DNA of 64,000 bases, taken from an uncultured Lachnospiraceae bacterium (GTDB taxonomy: Bacteria; Bacillota; Clostridia; Lachnospirales; Lachnospiraceae). Numbering within the stretch: the first letter of the stretch is position 1; each line of letters opens with the position of its first letter. The stretch spans positions 1-64,000 of the forward strand of contig CAMFDJ010000008.1 in NCBI GenBank assembly GCA_945949085.1. Reading direction: 5' to 3'. Positions 1-8,051 of the stretch are shown here, piece after piece. Below the pieces are notes generated by a model. That model did not search any database. It saw only the letters and a program-made list of their open reading frames with translations, and was not told the DNA's origin. A program made the translations under genes and the position numbers.

Positions 1-47
1 GAAATAATGCTCTTCGAATCGTTTCAACCGGCTTACTTTCAGGCAAA

Positions 48-97
48 GAAAAAGGTCTTGCCAAGCTAATTTTTCATTAGCTCGACAAGACCTTTTA
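48..97 (-). terminator. Rho-independent terminator downstream of guaA
   Basis: A long inverted repeat pairs AAAAGGTCTTG with CAAGACCTTTT and continues inward as AGCTAAT/ATTAGCT around a short T-rich loop. Both flanks are A- or T-rich, so it could work in both directions. It lies about 145 bases past the guaA stop and no other gene intervenes. Confidence 0.8.
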
Positions 98-241
98 TTG
101 TCTTATCTGAAACCACACCTGTTAACCATTTGCACTATTTATCAATAATGCAATTTATCACAGTGTTATCATTTTGTTATCAAATCGTTATTGAAAAGCC
201 TCAGAAGCCGCATAAATACGGCATTCTTTGAGTTGCTTTTG

Positions 242-1816
242 TTATTCAAACTCTATCGTTCCCGGCGGTTTACTCGTCAGATCGTAGAATACGCGATTCA
301 CGCCTTTCACTTCGTTTATGATACGACTCATAACTGTCTGAAGCACTTCAAATGGAATCTCCGCAGCTTCTGCCGTCATGAAGTCCACAGTGCGCACTGC
401 ACGGATCGCAACGGCGTAATCATAGGTTCTTTCATCACCCATAACGCCGACGGAACGCATATTGGTAAGCGCTGCAAAGTACTGGTTTGGCATCCACGGC
501 GCTTCCTTGCCGTTTTCAGCCTTGTAAGCTGCTGCCGCCTTGTCCACCTCTTCGCGGTAGATAGCATCCGCATCCTGTACAATGCGTACCTTTTCCGCTG
601 TGACCTCTCCGATGATACGTATACCGAGTCCCGGTCCCGGGAATGGTTGACGATATACCAGATAATCCGGAAGTCCCAGCTCAAGTCCGACCTTTCTGAC
701 TTCATCCTTGAACAGATTGCGGAGCGGTTCTACAATGTCCTTAAAGTCAACACAATCCGGCAATCCTCCGACATTGTGATGCGATTTGATCACTGCGGAT
801 TCACCGCCCAGTCCTGATTCCACCACATCCGGGTAAATCGTTCCCTGTGCCAGGAAGTCCACCGCACCAATCTTCTTTGCTTCCTCTTCAAATACACGAA
901 TAAATTCTTCGCCGATGATCTTTCTCTTCTGTTCCGGTTCGGTAACGCCTGCTAACTTTTCGTAGTAGCGCTGCTGTGCATTCACACGGATAAAGTTGAT
1001 ATCAAAGGAACCGCCTTTTCCGAATACGCTTTCTACTTCGTCTCCCTCGTTCTTGCGAAGTAAGCCATGGTCGACGAAAACGCAGGTAAGCTGCGGTCCG
1101 ATTGCCTTTGCCAAAAGTGCGGCAAGCACGGAAGAGTCCACACCGCCTGAGAGTGCAAGGAGCACCTTGCCGTCTCCGACTTTTTCTCTGACTTCCTTGA
1201 TGGCATTTTCCACGAAGGTATCCATCTTCCAATCACCCGCGCATCCGCAAACACCACGCACGAATTTTTTGATCATCTCTGTTCCGTTAATGGTATGCAA
1301 TACTTCCGGGTGGAACTGGATCGCATATAAGTTTTTCTCCACGTTCTGCACCGCTGCAATCGGACAATCCGCCGTGTATGCGGTCACCTCAAATCCGGGA
1401 GCCACCTCTGCAATACGGTCAAAATGGCTCATCCAGCAGACAGATTTGGAAGGCAAGTCTTTGAACAAAACGGCATTTTCCGTGTATGTGATATCTGTTT
1501 TACCGTATTCTCCTACCTCAGGGGTGATCACCTTTCCACCCAGTACATGCATCATAAGCTGTGCACCGTAGCATAGACCGAGCACCGGAATACCAAGTTC
1601 AAAAAGTTCCTTTGAATAGGTCGGGGAATCCGGCTCATAGCAGCTGTTCGGTCCGCCCGTCAGGATAATTCCCTTGGGATTCATTTCTTTGATCTTGGAA
1701 ATATCTGTCTTGTAGGAGTAAATTTCACAGTAGACATTACATTCTCTGACGCGTCTTGCCACGAGCTGGTTGTACTGTCCACCGAAGTCGATTACTATAA
1801 CAGTTTCTCTTTTCAT
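242..1816 (-). CDS. guaA: GMP synthase (glutamine-hydrolysing)
   Basis: GuaA converts XMP to GMP using glutamine and ATP, the last step of de novo guanine nucleotide synthesis, in the cytosol. The 524-residue length is normal for the two-domain enzyme. The N-terminal class I glutamine amidotransferase carries the nucleophile elbow GLCYGAQ (about residue 80) and the FHPEV His/Glu motif. The central ATP-pyrophosphatase has the P-loop [11 protein letters not shown] (about 222-232). The C-terminal dimerisation domain ends in the characteristic KPPGTIEFE. It starts at ATG with a good upstream GGAGGAAA and seems to be transcribed alone from a sigma-A-type promoter. Confidence 0.98.
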   Translation of the reverse strand: MKRETVIVIDFGGQYNQLVARRVRECNVYCEIYSYKTDISKIKEMNPKGIILTGGPNSCYEPDSPTYSKELFELGIPVLGLCYGAQLMMHVLGGKVITPEVGEYGKTDITYTENAVLFKDLPSKSVCWMSHFDRIAEVAPGFEVTAYTADCPIAAVQNVEKNLYAIQFHPEVLHTINGTEMIKKFVRGVCGCAGDWKMDTFVENAIKEVREKVGDGKVLLALSGGVDSSVLAALLAKAIGPQLTCVFVDHGLLRKNEGDEVESVFGKGGSFDINFIRVNAQQRYYEKLAGVTEPEQKRKIIGEEFIRVFEEEAKKIGAVDFLAQGTIYPDVVESGLGGESAVIKSHHNVGGLPDCVDFKDIVEPLRNLFKDEVRKVGLELGLPDYLVYRQPFPGPGLGIRIIGEVTAEKVRIVQDADAIYREEVDKAAAAYKAENGKEAPWMPNQYFAALTNMRSVGVMGDERTYDYAVAIRAVRTVDFMTAEAAEIPFEVLQTVMSRIINEVKGVNRVFYDLTSKPPGTIEFE

Positions 1817-1864
1817 GTTTTCCTCCGTGGTTTTTATCGTTTCCTATGCGTTTTACTTCCATCT

Positions 1865-1893
1865 ATTATAAAGTAGCCGCCTTGAAAGTACAA
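1865..1893 (-). promoter_or_regulatory. Sigma-A-type promoter of guaA
   Basis: On the minus strand TTGTAC is followed by exactly 17 bases and then TATAAT, about 50 bases upstream of the guaA start. The short leader leaves no room for a purine riboswitch. Confidence 0.7.
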
Positions 1894-1908
1894 TGTGTTT
1901 TTGCAAAA

Positions 1909-2397
1909 TCATACAAAAAGTCCTCTGTAGGCTTCCACAAGTCTCTCCAAGCTCCACGCCGCATTTGCCGGGCTGGTCGAGGGCATGGCAATGATTTCTC
2001 TGCCCGTCTCCTGATAGAGATATTTGTCATAGAGCTGCTTGGCTTTTCCGCCGTTTGCTGCAACTTTTTCAATTCTGGTCTTTTGCAAAAGTCCGGCAAT
2101 ATCATTAACTGTGACATTGCGAATGGAGCTGTCGCTGGAACCTACAACATCGCACTCTGCAATGACATCCCACAGCGCAATACCGTTAGCAAGAAGCAAC
2201 TTTCTTTTCTCTTCGATCGTCTCCGGCACGCTACTGCCAAGAACTTCCGCCATCACTTTCCAGAAGCGGTTCTGTTTATGTCCGTAGTAGAAATTTTGTT
2301 CCCGGGATTTGACGCTCGGCAGGCTTCCCAGGATCAAGATTCTGGAATTTTCGTCATAGACAGGCGGAAATGTATGTTGTACGCGTTCGTATTCCAT
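1909..2397 (-). CDS. Family 6 uracil-DNA glycosylase superfamily enzyme (hypoxanthine/deoxyinosine-DNA glycosylase)
   Basis: Predicted base-excision repair enzyme that removes hypoxanthine (deaminated adenine) from DNA. The diagnostic family-6 signature is present near the N-terminus: GSLPSVKS followed by NFYYGHKQNRFW, with the Asn/His active-site region of the UDG fold. The C-terminal MPSTSPANA matches the second conserved motif. The ORF track begins 29 codons upstream, but the start chosen here (ATG, MEYERV) has a clear GGAGC Shine-Dalgarno and gives 162 residues, the usual family length. It stands between guaA and a NUDIX gene, so the pair may form a small nucleotide-damage group. That link is inference from proximity. 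Confidence 0.87.
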   Translation of the reverse strand: MEYERVQHTFPPVYDENSRILILGSLPSVKSREQNFYYGHKQNRFWKVMAEVLGSSVPETIEEKRKLLLANGIALWDVIAECDVVGSSDSSIRNVTVNDIAGLLQKTRIEKVAANGGKAKQLYDKYLYQETGREIIAMPSTSPANAAWSLERLVEAYRGLFV

Positions 2398-2532
2398 ACT
2401 GCTCCTTTCTTTTCTATCCTTCACACTTCTCTTGGTAATAAGTTGTTTGCCCCGGCCAGACGTAGCAAAGTATTTCGCAATCACCTCTCATATCCAACCG
2501 ATTATAAGAAATTGCAGTTTTCCGCAAACCAA

Positions 2533-3024
2533 TTACAGGAGATTTACCTGCCCATCCAGCACTGCTTCCACCAGCTTGTCTCCCCTGTAAGAAAGCTTCA
2601 AGGAAAAGAAAGGTGCATCCTCACCAAGCAGCCGAAAGAATATTTTATCTCCCTCCCAGATGGGAAGCTCATATACTTTTTCCTTTGGCACCCACTCGAG
2701 AATCCCTTCCGGGCAGTCCGGCAGATTTTCCCCATCCGCTTTTGCAATCTGCGCCGTATACAGATGCATGTATTCACTTGGATAATCATCCGACCTGAAT
2801 GTGACAATCCCCCGAAAGTGCCAGCTTGCAAGGGTCAATCCTGTTTCCTCCATAACCTCACGCAGCAGGCATTCCTCCGGGCTTTCTCCCTCCTTGAAAT
2901 GACCGCCCACACCAATCCATTTGTCGTGGTTGATATCGTTTTTCTTGGACACGCGGTGCATCATCAGATAGGCGTCATCCTTCTCAATATAGCAAAGCGT
3001 TGTCAGGTGTTTGATGTCAGGCAT
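2533..3024 (-). CDS. NUDIX hydrolase (8-oxo-dGTP diphosphatase-like)
   Basis: The 163-residue protein contains a complete NUDIX box, GGHFKEGESPEECLLREVMEETGL (about 41-64), the Mg-binding helix that cleaves nucleoside diphosphate-X bonds. The overall layout (short N-terminal strand with Cys and Tyr, the box, then an HLYTAQ strand) resembles the MutT/YtkD-like 8-oxo-dGTP diphosphatases annotated in many Firmicutes. The substrate cannot be fixed from sequence. It lies upstream of the hypoxanthine-DNA glycosylase on the same strand with a gap of about 135 bases, which would suit a shared role in handling damaged purines. Confidence 0.88.
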   Translation of the reverse strand: MPDIKHLTTLCYIEKDDAYLMMHRVSKKNDINHDKWIGVGGHFKEGESPEECLLREVMEETGLTLASWHFRGIVTFRSDDYPSEYMHLYTAQIAKADGENLPDCPEGILEWVPKEKVYELPIWEGDKIFFRLLGEDAPFFSLKLSYRGDKLVEAVLDGQVNLL

Positions 3025-3246
3025 GGCAATCCTCCTGTTTTTCTTTTGATTATTGGAACATCATCGGAACAATTTCAAAACGCAGAAAATAGCTACAGAA
3101 ATGTACTATCATCTGTATAGTTTATATGCGTTTCGCCACATGTATTATACAGTATTTTTCGCTCTTATGCCACCAAATTCCTGCTGCCTGCACGTTCCGT
3201 CAAGTGTATCCTCCGCGGGCTCTTAATTTTGTCCCTCTTAAAAAAG

Positions 3247-3400
3247 TGTAACTATTCAGAACCACATTCGCAAAATCGCATCTGCGATGCTTTCCTTTTG
3301 CTCATGTGGTTACTTCGCCCTATAAATTTCCGCTATCCTGTCCATTCATGCAAGCATGATGTCCCGACCTGCGGAAATTTACATAGCTCTGAATAGTCAC
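3247..3400. repeat. Structured intergenic repeat family A, copy 1 (154 bp, inverted ends)
   Basis: The element begins GTAACTATTCAGAAC and ends GCTCTGAATAGTCAC, so its ends are near-perfect inverted repeats. Its reverse complement aligns along almost its full length with copy 2 at 19815-19963. Shared blocks include CATGCTTGCATG and TATAGGGCGAAGTAACCACA. It holds at least two stems whose pairing is kept while the bases change between copies. It has no coding capacity. Its right end abuts the T-tract of the spoIIID terminator. Confidence 0.85.
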
Positions 3401-3402
3401 AA

Positions 3403-3444
3403 AAAAATAATGGAAAACGATACCCTATGGTCATCATTTTCCAT
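3403..3444 (-). terminator. Terminator of spoIIID
   Basis: On the minus strand ATGGAAAATGAT pairs with ATCGTTTTCCAT and is followed by a T-run (TTATTTTTTTG). It lies just past the spoIIID stop. Confidence 0.7.
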
Positions 3445-3473
3445 CATCTTTTTCGCCTTATTTTTTTGCCGTC

Positions 3474-3728
3474 TCAACAGTATTGGTGTGCGTATTTTTC
3501 TTTTGTCGCCATGCCACCTCTGATGTGGCGCTCTGACTTATTGACATCGAGCACTTTTCTGGCCTCCGCCGCCAGTGCATGGTTGATCGTCGGCAGTCGC
3601 TCCGTCACATCTTTATGTACCGTACTCTTGCTGACCCCGAACTGTTTTGCCGCCATTCTCACTGTGGCATTGTGTTCTACGATATAGTTGGCAATGCCGA
3701 TGGCACGCTCTTCAATATATTCCTTCAA
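3474..3728 (-). CDS. spoIIID: Sporulation transcriptional regulator SpoIIID
   Basis: SpoIIID is a small DNA-binding protein of the mother cell that activates and represses sigma-E-regulon genes and leads to sigma-K expression. The 84-residue product has the family's helix-turn-helix (TVRMAAKQFGVSKSTVHKDV, about 23-42) and the basic C-terminal region with the RHIRGGMATKEKY block that contacts the minor groove. In many clostridia it is next to spoIIQ and spoIID. Here it is about 20 kb away from them and monocistronic, with its own sigma-E-like promoter and terminator. Confidence 0.96.
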   Translation of the reverse strand: MKEYIEERAIGIANYIVEHNATVRMAAKQFGVSKSTVHKDVTERLPTINHALAAEARKVLDVNKSERHIRGGMATKEKYAHQYC

Positions 3729-3754
3729 GGTAACCCCTCAAACAACTTTTTTAC

Positions 3755-3783
3755 ATTGTATGAAGGGTTTGCCAAGGGTATGA
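3755..3783 (-). promoter_or_regulatory. Sigma-E-type promoter of spoIIID
   Basis: The minus strand reads TCATACC, 14 bases, CATACAAT, a close match to the Bacillus sigma-E consensus (-35 ATA core, -10 CATACAnT). spoIIID is known to be sigma-E dependent in Bacillus subtilis, so site and gene agree. The same -10 octamer recurs upstream of the SPOCS-LysM gene in this window. Confidence 0.72.
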
Positions 3784-3802
3784 CTTGGAAATACACGATT
3801 TC

Positions 3803-4936
3803 CTATGTCGGCTTTCTGCTGACTTCCATCAATTTGTTCTTTAATTCATTTTCAATTCTTCCAAGCTCGGCTTCGGCCGCCACCCTCTTTTCTCTTCCCT
3901 CTTTTTGGATCTGAATGGTCTCCTCAATCGTGGAGATCAGATTTTCATTGATGCGCTGTAACGTCTCAATATCCACGATACCCCGGTTGGACTCTTTGGC
4001 CGTTTCAACAGTATTTGTCTTTAAAAGCTCGGCATTTTTAACCAGCATTTCATTTGTCGCATCGGTGATCTCCCGCTGCATCCGCAATACTCTCTGCTGG
4101 TTATTGAGTCCCATTGCCATAACAAACTGGCTTTTCCAGATCGGAATGGTATTCAGTATGGCAGTCTGGATCTTGTCCACCAGAACACGGTCATTATTCT
4201 GAATCAATTTGATCTGCGGCGCAGACTGCACGGCAATCGTACGGCTCAGCTCCAGATCGTATATCTTCTTTTCAAACTGGTCTACCGTATCCTCGAAATC
4301 CCTGACAAGCTGAGCATCCATGGGATTTTCAGAGACAGCTGCCTCCTCATGAAGCTTTGGAATGGTAACCGAGCGCATTTCCTCCACTTTTTCTTTTCCT
4401 GCCTGGATGTAGCATCCGAGTTCTTTAAAGCAGTTTAAGTTTTCCTGATACATGATGTCAAATATGCCGATGTCCTTCAGCATTTCCATGCGCGATTTTT
4501 CCAGAGCAGCTTCAATGCGGTCAATCTGCACCTCCGCCTTCGTATATCTCTCTTTTATTTTTTTCATACTGTGCGCAGCGTCCCGCAGTCCCGGAATTTT
4601 GCCGATCAGTCCGTTCCCATCTGCTTTTCCGGCATCTATGCTCCTGACCTCAATGACCAGATCGGAGAGAAGCTCCCCAACCTGTCCGGCATCTTTTGAT
4701 TTTACATTTTGCAGAACGGAATCGGTAAACTCCGTGATTCTTCTCTGTGCTCCCAAACCATACTGCACGCTTGTCTGCGTATCCATAAAATCAATACTTT
4801 CCTTGATTTCCTCAATGTGCTTTCTCTCCTCCGGAGTGAAGGTAAGCTGCTGTGGTGCAATCTCTGCCGGACTGTTGACCTGTACAGACTCCTGATTTTT
4901 TGCTGACGCAAGTGTTGCTAAACTGATTTCTCCCAT
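3803..4936 (-). CDS. TelA-family toxic anion resistance protein
   Basis: This 377-residue, largely helical protein has the TelA architecture: a short disordered N-terminus, then LTFTPEERKHIEEIKESIDFMD, VQYGLGAQRRITEFTD and the conserved IPGL region around the middle. The family is linked with tellurite and other stress resistance in Gram-positive bacteria, but its molecular role is unclear. The ORF track begins upstream inside repeat B1. The start chosen here (MGEISLATL) has AAAAGGAG six bases ahead. It is the last gene of a cluster with two solute-binding-type proteins and an XpaC-like protein, an arrangement known from other Firmicutes. Confidence 0.85.
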   Translation of the reverse strand: MGEISLATLASAKNQESVQVNSPAEIAPQQLTFTPEERKHIEEIKESIDFMDTQTSVQYGLGAQRRITEFTDSVLQNVKSKDAGQVGELLSDLVIEVRSIDAGKADGNGLIGKIPGLRDAAHSMKKIKERYTKAEVQIDRIEAALEKSRMEMLKDIGIFDIMYQENLNCFKELGCYIQAGKEKVEEMRSVTIPKLHEEAAVSENPMDAQLVRDFEDTVDQFEKKIYDLELSRTIAVQSAPQIKLIQNNDRVLVDKIQTAILNTIPIWKSQFVMAMGLNNQQRVLRMQREITDATNEMLVKNAELLKTNTVETAKESNRGIVDIETLQRINENLISTIEETIQIQKEGREKRVAAEAELGRIENELKNKLMEVSRKPT

Positions 4937-4967
4937 AGTTTTCTCCTTTTCTCTTTTCATATGTGAC

Positions 4968-5168
4968 AGGTAATCACGAAACTTATTAGAATTTAAATTG
5001 CGGATGTACAAGTTGCATAGATCCCAAGCAGACCGTTTGACTTGCCGGTACTTAGCGAGGTACTTTCGAGCTTAGTACCGCTGCAATTCATCGGAGCGCG
5101 AGCGTTCTGCGGGGATTTGTGCAGATTGTACAGTCCGCTGCATAGAATATGTTGTTTCGTGATTACCT
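4968..5168. repeat. Structured intergenic repeat family B, copy 1 (201 bp, 15-bp perfect terminal inverted repeats)
   Basis: The ends are AGGTAATCACGAAAC and its exact reverse complement GTTTCGTGATTACCT. The body contains a conserved core hairpin, CGGTACTTAGC pairing with GCTTAGTACCG, and outer stems. A second copy of the same length lies at 17607-17806 in the same orientation. It encodes nothing and separates telA from the upstream solute-binding gene; it may still be transcribed with them. Confidence 0.87.
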
Positions 5169-5183
5169 ATATGATGTGCGAAC

Positions 5184-6242
5184 TTATTCCAGACTGTCTA
5201 TGATCTTTTTCATCACCTGATAATCCGGCATATTCATCACCCCTGTGATCTGCGCCGGAATCCCCTGTACTTTCATATCCCCCGTCTCCATAGCCGCATC
5301 ATTATTACCGGTCCTGAAACCGTGTTTTTCCCATGCAAGGCGCTGCACTTCTGCATCGGACAATGCCTCGTATCCCTTTTTTCCTTCGTCATTTAACGCG
5401 ATATAAATATGCGTGGACCACACAGTCGGTGAGGGATATATGATGACAATGTCATCCTTTAAGTTCTCGTAGTCCTCCGGGTTTTGCGTGGCAAACTCCA
5501 GCAGCTGATTTTCGTAACCTGCTATCATGGGTTTTGCCCCCACTCCCATACGCAGAAACTGGTTGAACAGATCGGAGGACGAGGTCTCCATATAGCCCAG
5601 TCTGGAGAATAGTACGCGGAGCTTTGGAATGACCTCGTCGACAGAATTCAAATCCACCGTCTTCCCATTGTTGAGCATATTGGCAGTCAGAGCTGCATAC
5701 ATATTGCCGGAGTTGGATTTTGTAGGATCTGTTGTATCCACAATGATCGGTCCATATAACTGAGGAAGTCCGATATCACTCCACGTTTTTTCCGTCATCA
5801 TCAGCTCGGTCAGCTTCTGCATGTCCGCATAATAAACTCCATCCGTCTTCGTGATGATGCCCTCTTTTTCCATGGCATCCGCTACAATCTGATAGGAATA
5901 AAGCACGATTGGCGTGTTGAACATGATTTCATCCGACAGTGCTTTCCCGTACAACTCCTGATAGTATGCAAGCGCCGTCTGACTGGACGGAAACAGATAA
6001 TCTCTCCCTGTCAGATCGGCTGTCACCATATCCAGAGAACCCGCACGGGAATAATGAATCTCCAGATGGTACTTTTTCTTTAATATGCTTTTTATCTCTT
6101 CGTCTTCAATCAATCCTATTTTTTCTCCGCCGAGATAGCCGTTGATCTCTGTTACTGTGATGCGGTTCTGATAGAGAGAGTACCCTCCCCCCGCCAGAAT
6201 GACCAGCACCAGAATTGCAAATCCGATCATTTTTGCCTTCAT
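5184..6242 (-). CDS. Extracellular solute-binding-like protein, membrane-anchored
   Basis: The 352-residue protein starts with one hydrophobic segment (about 5-22, IGFAILVLVILAGGGYSLY) that would anchor it outside the membrane. The rest resembles periplasmic binding fold type II: a DLTGRDYLFPSSQTA hinge region, a TDPTKSNSGNMYAAL ligand loop and VIIYPSPTVWSTHIY near the end. Its start overlaps the stop of the XpaC-like gene by four bases, so the two are translationally coupled. No permease or ATPase is nearby, so transport is unlikely. In related clusters such proteins occur with TelA and XpaC, and their role there is not established. Confidence 0.7.
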   Translation of the reverse strand: MKAKMIGFAILVLVILAGGGYSLYQNRITVTEINGYLGGEKIGLIEDEEIKSILKKKYHLEIHYSRAGSLDMVTADLTGRDYLFPSSQTALAYYQELYGKALSDEIMFNTPIVLYSYQIVADAMEKEGIITKTDGVYYADMQKLTELMMTEKTWSDIGLPQLYGPIIVDTTDPTKSNSGNMYAALTANMLNNGKTVDLNSVDEVIPKLRVLFSRLGYMETSSSDLFNQFLRMGVGAKPMIAGYENQLLEFATQNPEDYENLKDDIVIIYPSPTVWSTHIYIALNDEGKKGYEALSDAEVQRLAWEKHGFRTGNNDAAMETGDMKVQGIPAQITGVMNMPDYQVMKKIIDSLE

Positions 6243-6715
6243 CTGCCGCCACGCTCCATTTCTACTGTTTTTTCTAAAAGCCGGATTTCCGCATCCATAT
6301 CCAGCATTTCGTTTCTCATAAGCTTTTGAAACTGCTGCTCAAAAGCAGTTTTCAGAACGGTAAGTGCATGAGCCGTATCTGTCTTCAGCCTCCTCACCTC
6401 TGCCGTGTCAAGGCTGGAGTCCTGCAATTCCACATATTTGAGCAGAAGAGAAGCTGTTGTTTCCTGATAATAGTCGATAAACTGTCTTGCCAACGTGATC
6501 TTGTCAGGGTGTGCTTCCAGATAGGAAAGGATTGACGACGCTGTCTGCTGGAGCTCCTGTGCCAAATCCCTGACATTCATATCGTGTATCTTTTGTACGT
6601 TTTTTTCTATTTTCCTGAAATCTTCTTCTGCCTCTTCCAGTCTTCTCTGCAGCTCGGCTCCGTTTGGCATGCTGTCAATGCAAATCCTCCCGATTCTCCT
6701 TTCCGGTTGCATCAA
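6239..6715 (-). CDS. XpaC-like protein, C-terminal region only
   Basis: The C-terminal 100 residues match the XpaC/'5-bromo-4-chloroindolyl phosphate hydrolysis' family: LARQFIDYYQETTASLLLKY, a short linker, and AFEQQFQKLMRNEMLDMDAE. In the family this helical region follows a longer N-terminal part with membrane segments, which is absent here. The first methionines lie inside the upstream lipoprotein gene and have no convincing Shine-Dalgarno. The internal ATG (MPNGAEL, 6670) has GGGAGG about 15 bases away, also weak. It partners with telA in many genomes. The missing N-terminus and the overlap suggest a deletion junction (see findings). Confidence 0.62.
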   Translation of the reverse strand: MMQPERRIGRICIDSMPNGAELQRRLEEAEEDFRKIEKNVQKIHDMNVRDLAQELQQTASSILSYLEAHPDKITLARQFIDYYQETTASLLLKYVELQDSSLDTAEVRRLKTDTAHALTVLKTAFEQQFQKLMRNEMLDMDAEIRLLEKTVEMERGGR

Positions 6716-7403
6716 TGATCAGACACTCATAGTTGACCATTGCATCAAAATCCCCTGCGAGAAACATCTCCTTCAGCCAGTCAGAGCTTCCCGAGCTTCG
6801 GTCTACTCCTGCGAGCAGCGTAGAAATATCTTCTTTTAATTGCTCCTTATCCAGATCTTCCTCCGTCAGCGCCTCTGTCTTACCGAGCAATGCATACAGA
6901 AAACCGATATAAGCGCTTGCGCCCGAATTGGACTGCGTTGCGCTTGTCATACAGAAAGTCAGATCCTTTTGACTGATTGCATCCAAAATATCACTGACCG
7001 ACACTTCATTTCCCACGAATCCCAGTTTTTCTGCCAACGACTTTCTGATGCCGAACACAACCGGAGAAATAGAGATCGACTCATCGTATTTCACCAGGTG
7101 TTGCGTATCCCCAAGGGAGATCCACAGGCTTGACGCAGGCCACACTGCATCGTATTCTCCCGCTCCCTCTTTCAGCGTGTTCATAATATCCACGGAACCC
7201 TTATACGTCATCTCGATCTCGACGCCGGTTTCTTTAGAGCACTCTGCCAGAATTTCCTCCAGTACCTTATTTTCCGATCCTGAGAGAATGCGGATTGTTT
7301 GCCGGTATCCCGGTTTTCCGCTTTTTGCACAGCCTGTCAAAGATAGCAGAATTACTGCAAACAGCAGTACTGTGATCATCCATTTTTTCTTCTTCATACG
7401 CAC
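6675..7403 (-). CDS. Solute-binding lipoprotein, apparently truncated at the C-terminus
   Basis: A lipoprotein signal is clear: a basic start, a hydrophobic stretch and the lipobox LSLTGC (Cys about 25). The remainder is an extracellular solute-binding domain with ILSGSENKVLEEI, VTYKG-like MTYKGSVDIM, YDAVWPASSLWI and SATQSNSGASAY. From memory, homologues continue after MVNYE...IIEA with a second lobe and often a von Willebrand A domain. Here the reading frame ends a few residues after MVNYECLIIDA, inside the XpaC-like frame. The first codon is GTG, with AGAGG seven bases upstream. Truncation is inference; the gene might still be expressed. Confidence 0.68.
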   Translation of the reverse strand: MRMKKKKWMITVLLFAVILLSLTGCAKSGKPGYRQTIRILSGSENKVLEEILAECSKETGVEIEMTYKGSVDIMNTLKEGAGEYDAVWPASSLWISLGDTQHLVKYDESISISPVVFGIRKSLAEKLGFVGNEVSVSDILDAISQKDLTFCMTSATQSNSGASAYIGFLYALLGKTEALTEEDLDKEQLKEDISTLLAGVDRSSGSSDWLKEMFLAGDFDAMVNYECLIIDATGKENREDLH

Positions 7404-7542
7404 ACCAAAACCTCTTTTTCCCTTTTCCCGTTTCTCTTTTCGTATGTTTTTTCGTATGTTCTATCATTTTACTCTCAGTTTTTCCCCCTCACTATCACTA
7501 CTATATAAAACCGACGTAAAATATTTGTAAAAAAGACAAAAC

Positions 7543-7600
7543 AGGAGCCTCTGTGCCCGCCGTGTAAAGCGAGTCCAAAGGCTCCTGTCTTTTTCTTTAT
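7543..7600 (-). terminator. Terminator downstream of the CarD-like gene
   Basis: ACAGGAGCCT and AGGCTCCTGT form a stem with T-rich sequence on both sides (minus strand: CTGTTTTGTCTTTTTT). It separates the CarD-like gene from the downstream lipoprotein and could work in both directions. Confidence 0.75.
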
Positions 7601-7611
7601 TTTTTTCTTTT

Positions 7612-8028
7612 TTATTTCCCGGATGTACTGTTCTGTTTCATCACATAGTCCGCTTCCCCCTGCTCATACAGTAGTCTGCATTCCTCTCTGGGAAGTGTAT
7701 CGGCCATCTCATATTGCAGACGCCAGCTGATGGTATCCTGCTCACGAACAGTCTGCTGCGAATCTGTCTCATCATCTGCATCAAGCATCCACTCGCCACT
7801 TTGCTTCCATGCTTTAATCTTTTCTGCCGCCTCTTCTCTTGTGATCAGCGGTCGCAAGGTCACCTCATGATTCTCCACAGGTATGTATGCTGTTTTATCT
7901 TTTTTGTAAATGGAGCGAAGCACATAATAGGACACCGGATTGGTCTTTTGTACGGAAAGACCCGTGATATCGTCCACGCGGCATACACCCATATTTTCGC
8001 TGAAAATAATATCCTTTTTCTGAAACAT
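7612..8028 (-). CDS. CarD/CdnL/TRCF-type RNA polymerase-interacting protein
   Basis: The first 60 residues match the RNAP-interacting domain found in CarD, CdnL and the transcription-repair coupling factor: MFQKKDIIFSENMGVCRVDDI, YYVLRSIYKKDKTAYIPVEN and TLRPLITREEA. CarD proteins bind the beta subunit and stabilise open complexes; small clostridial versions are thought to act as general or stress-related factors. At 138 residues it is slightly shorter than mycobacterial CarD, and the C-terminal helical DNA-binding part is acidic and divergent. It is read in the same direction as the NlpC/P60 gene 23 bases upstream and may share its transcript. Confidence 0.85.
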   Translation of the reverse strand: MFQKKDIIFSENMGVCRVDDITGLSVQKTNPVSYYVLRSIYKKDKTAYIPVENHEVTLRPLITREEAAEKIKAWKQSGEWMLDADDETDSQQTVREQDTISWRLQYEMADTLPREECRLLYEQGEADYVMKQNSTSGK

Positions 8029-8051
8029 GTTATCGCCTTTTTCTGTTTTGA

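Noticed and set aside
1846-3120. 424-residue plus-strand ORF
   Set aside because: It is the antisense shadow of the glycosylase and NUDIX genes, both of which have clear families and ribosome-binding sites.
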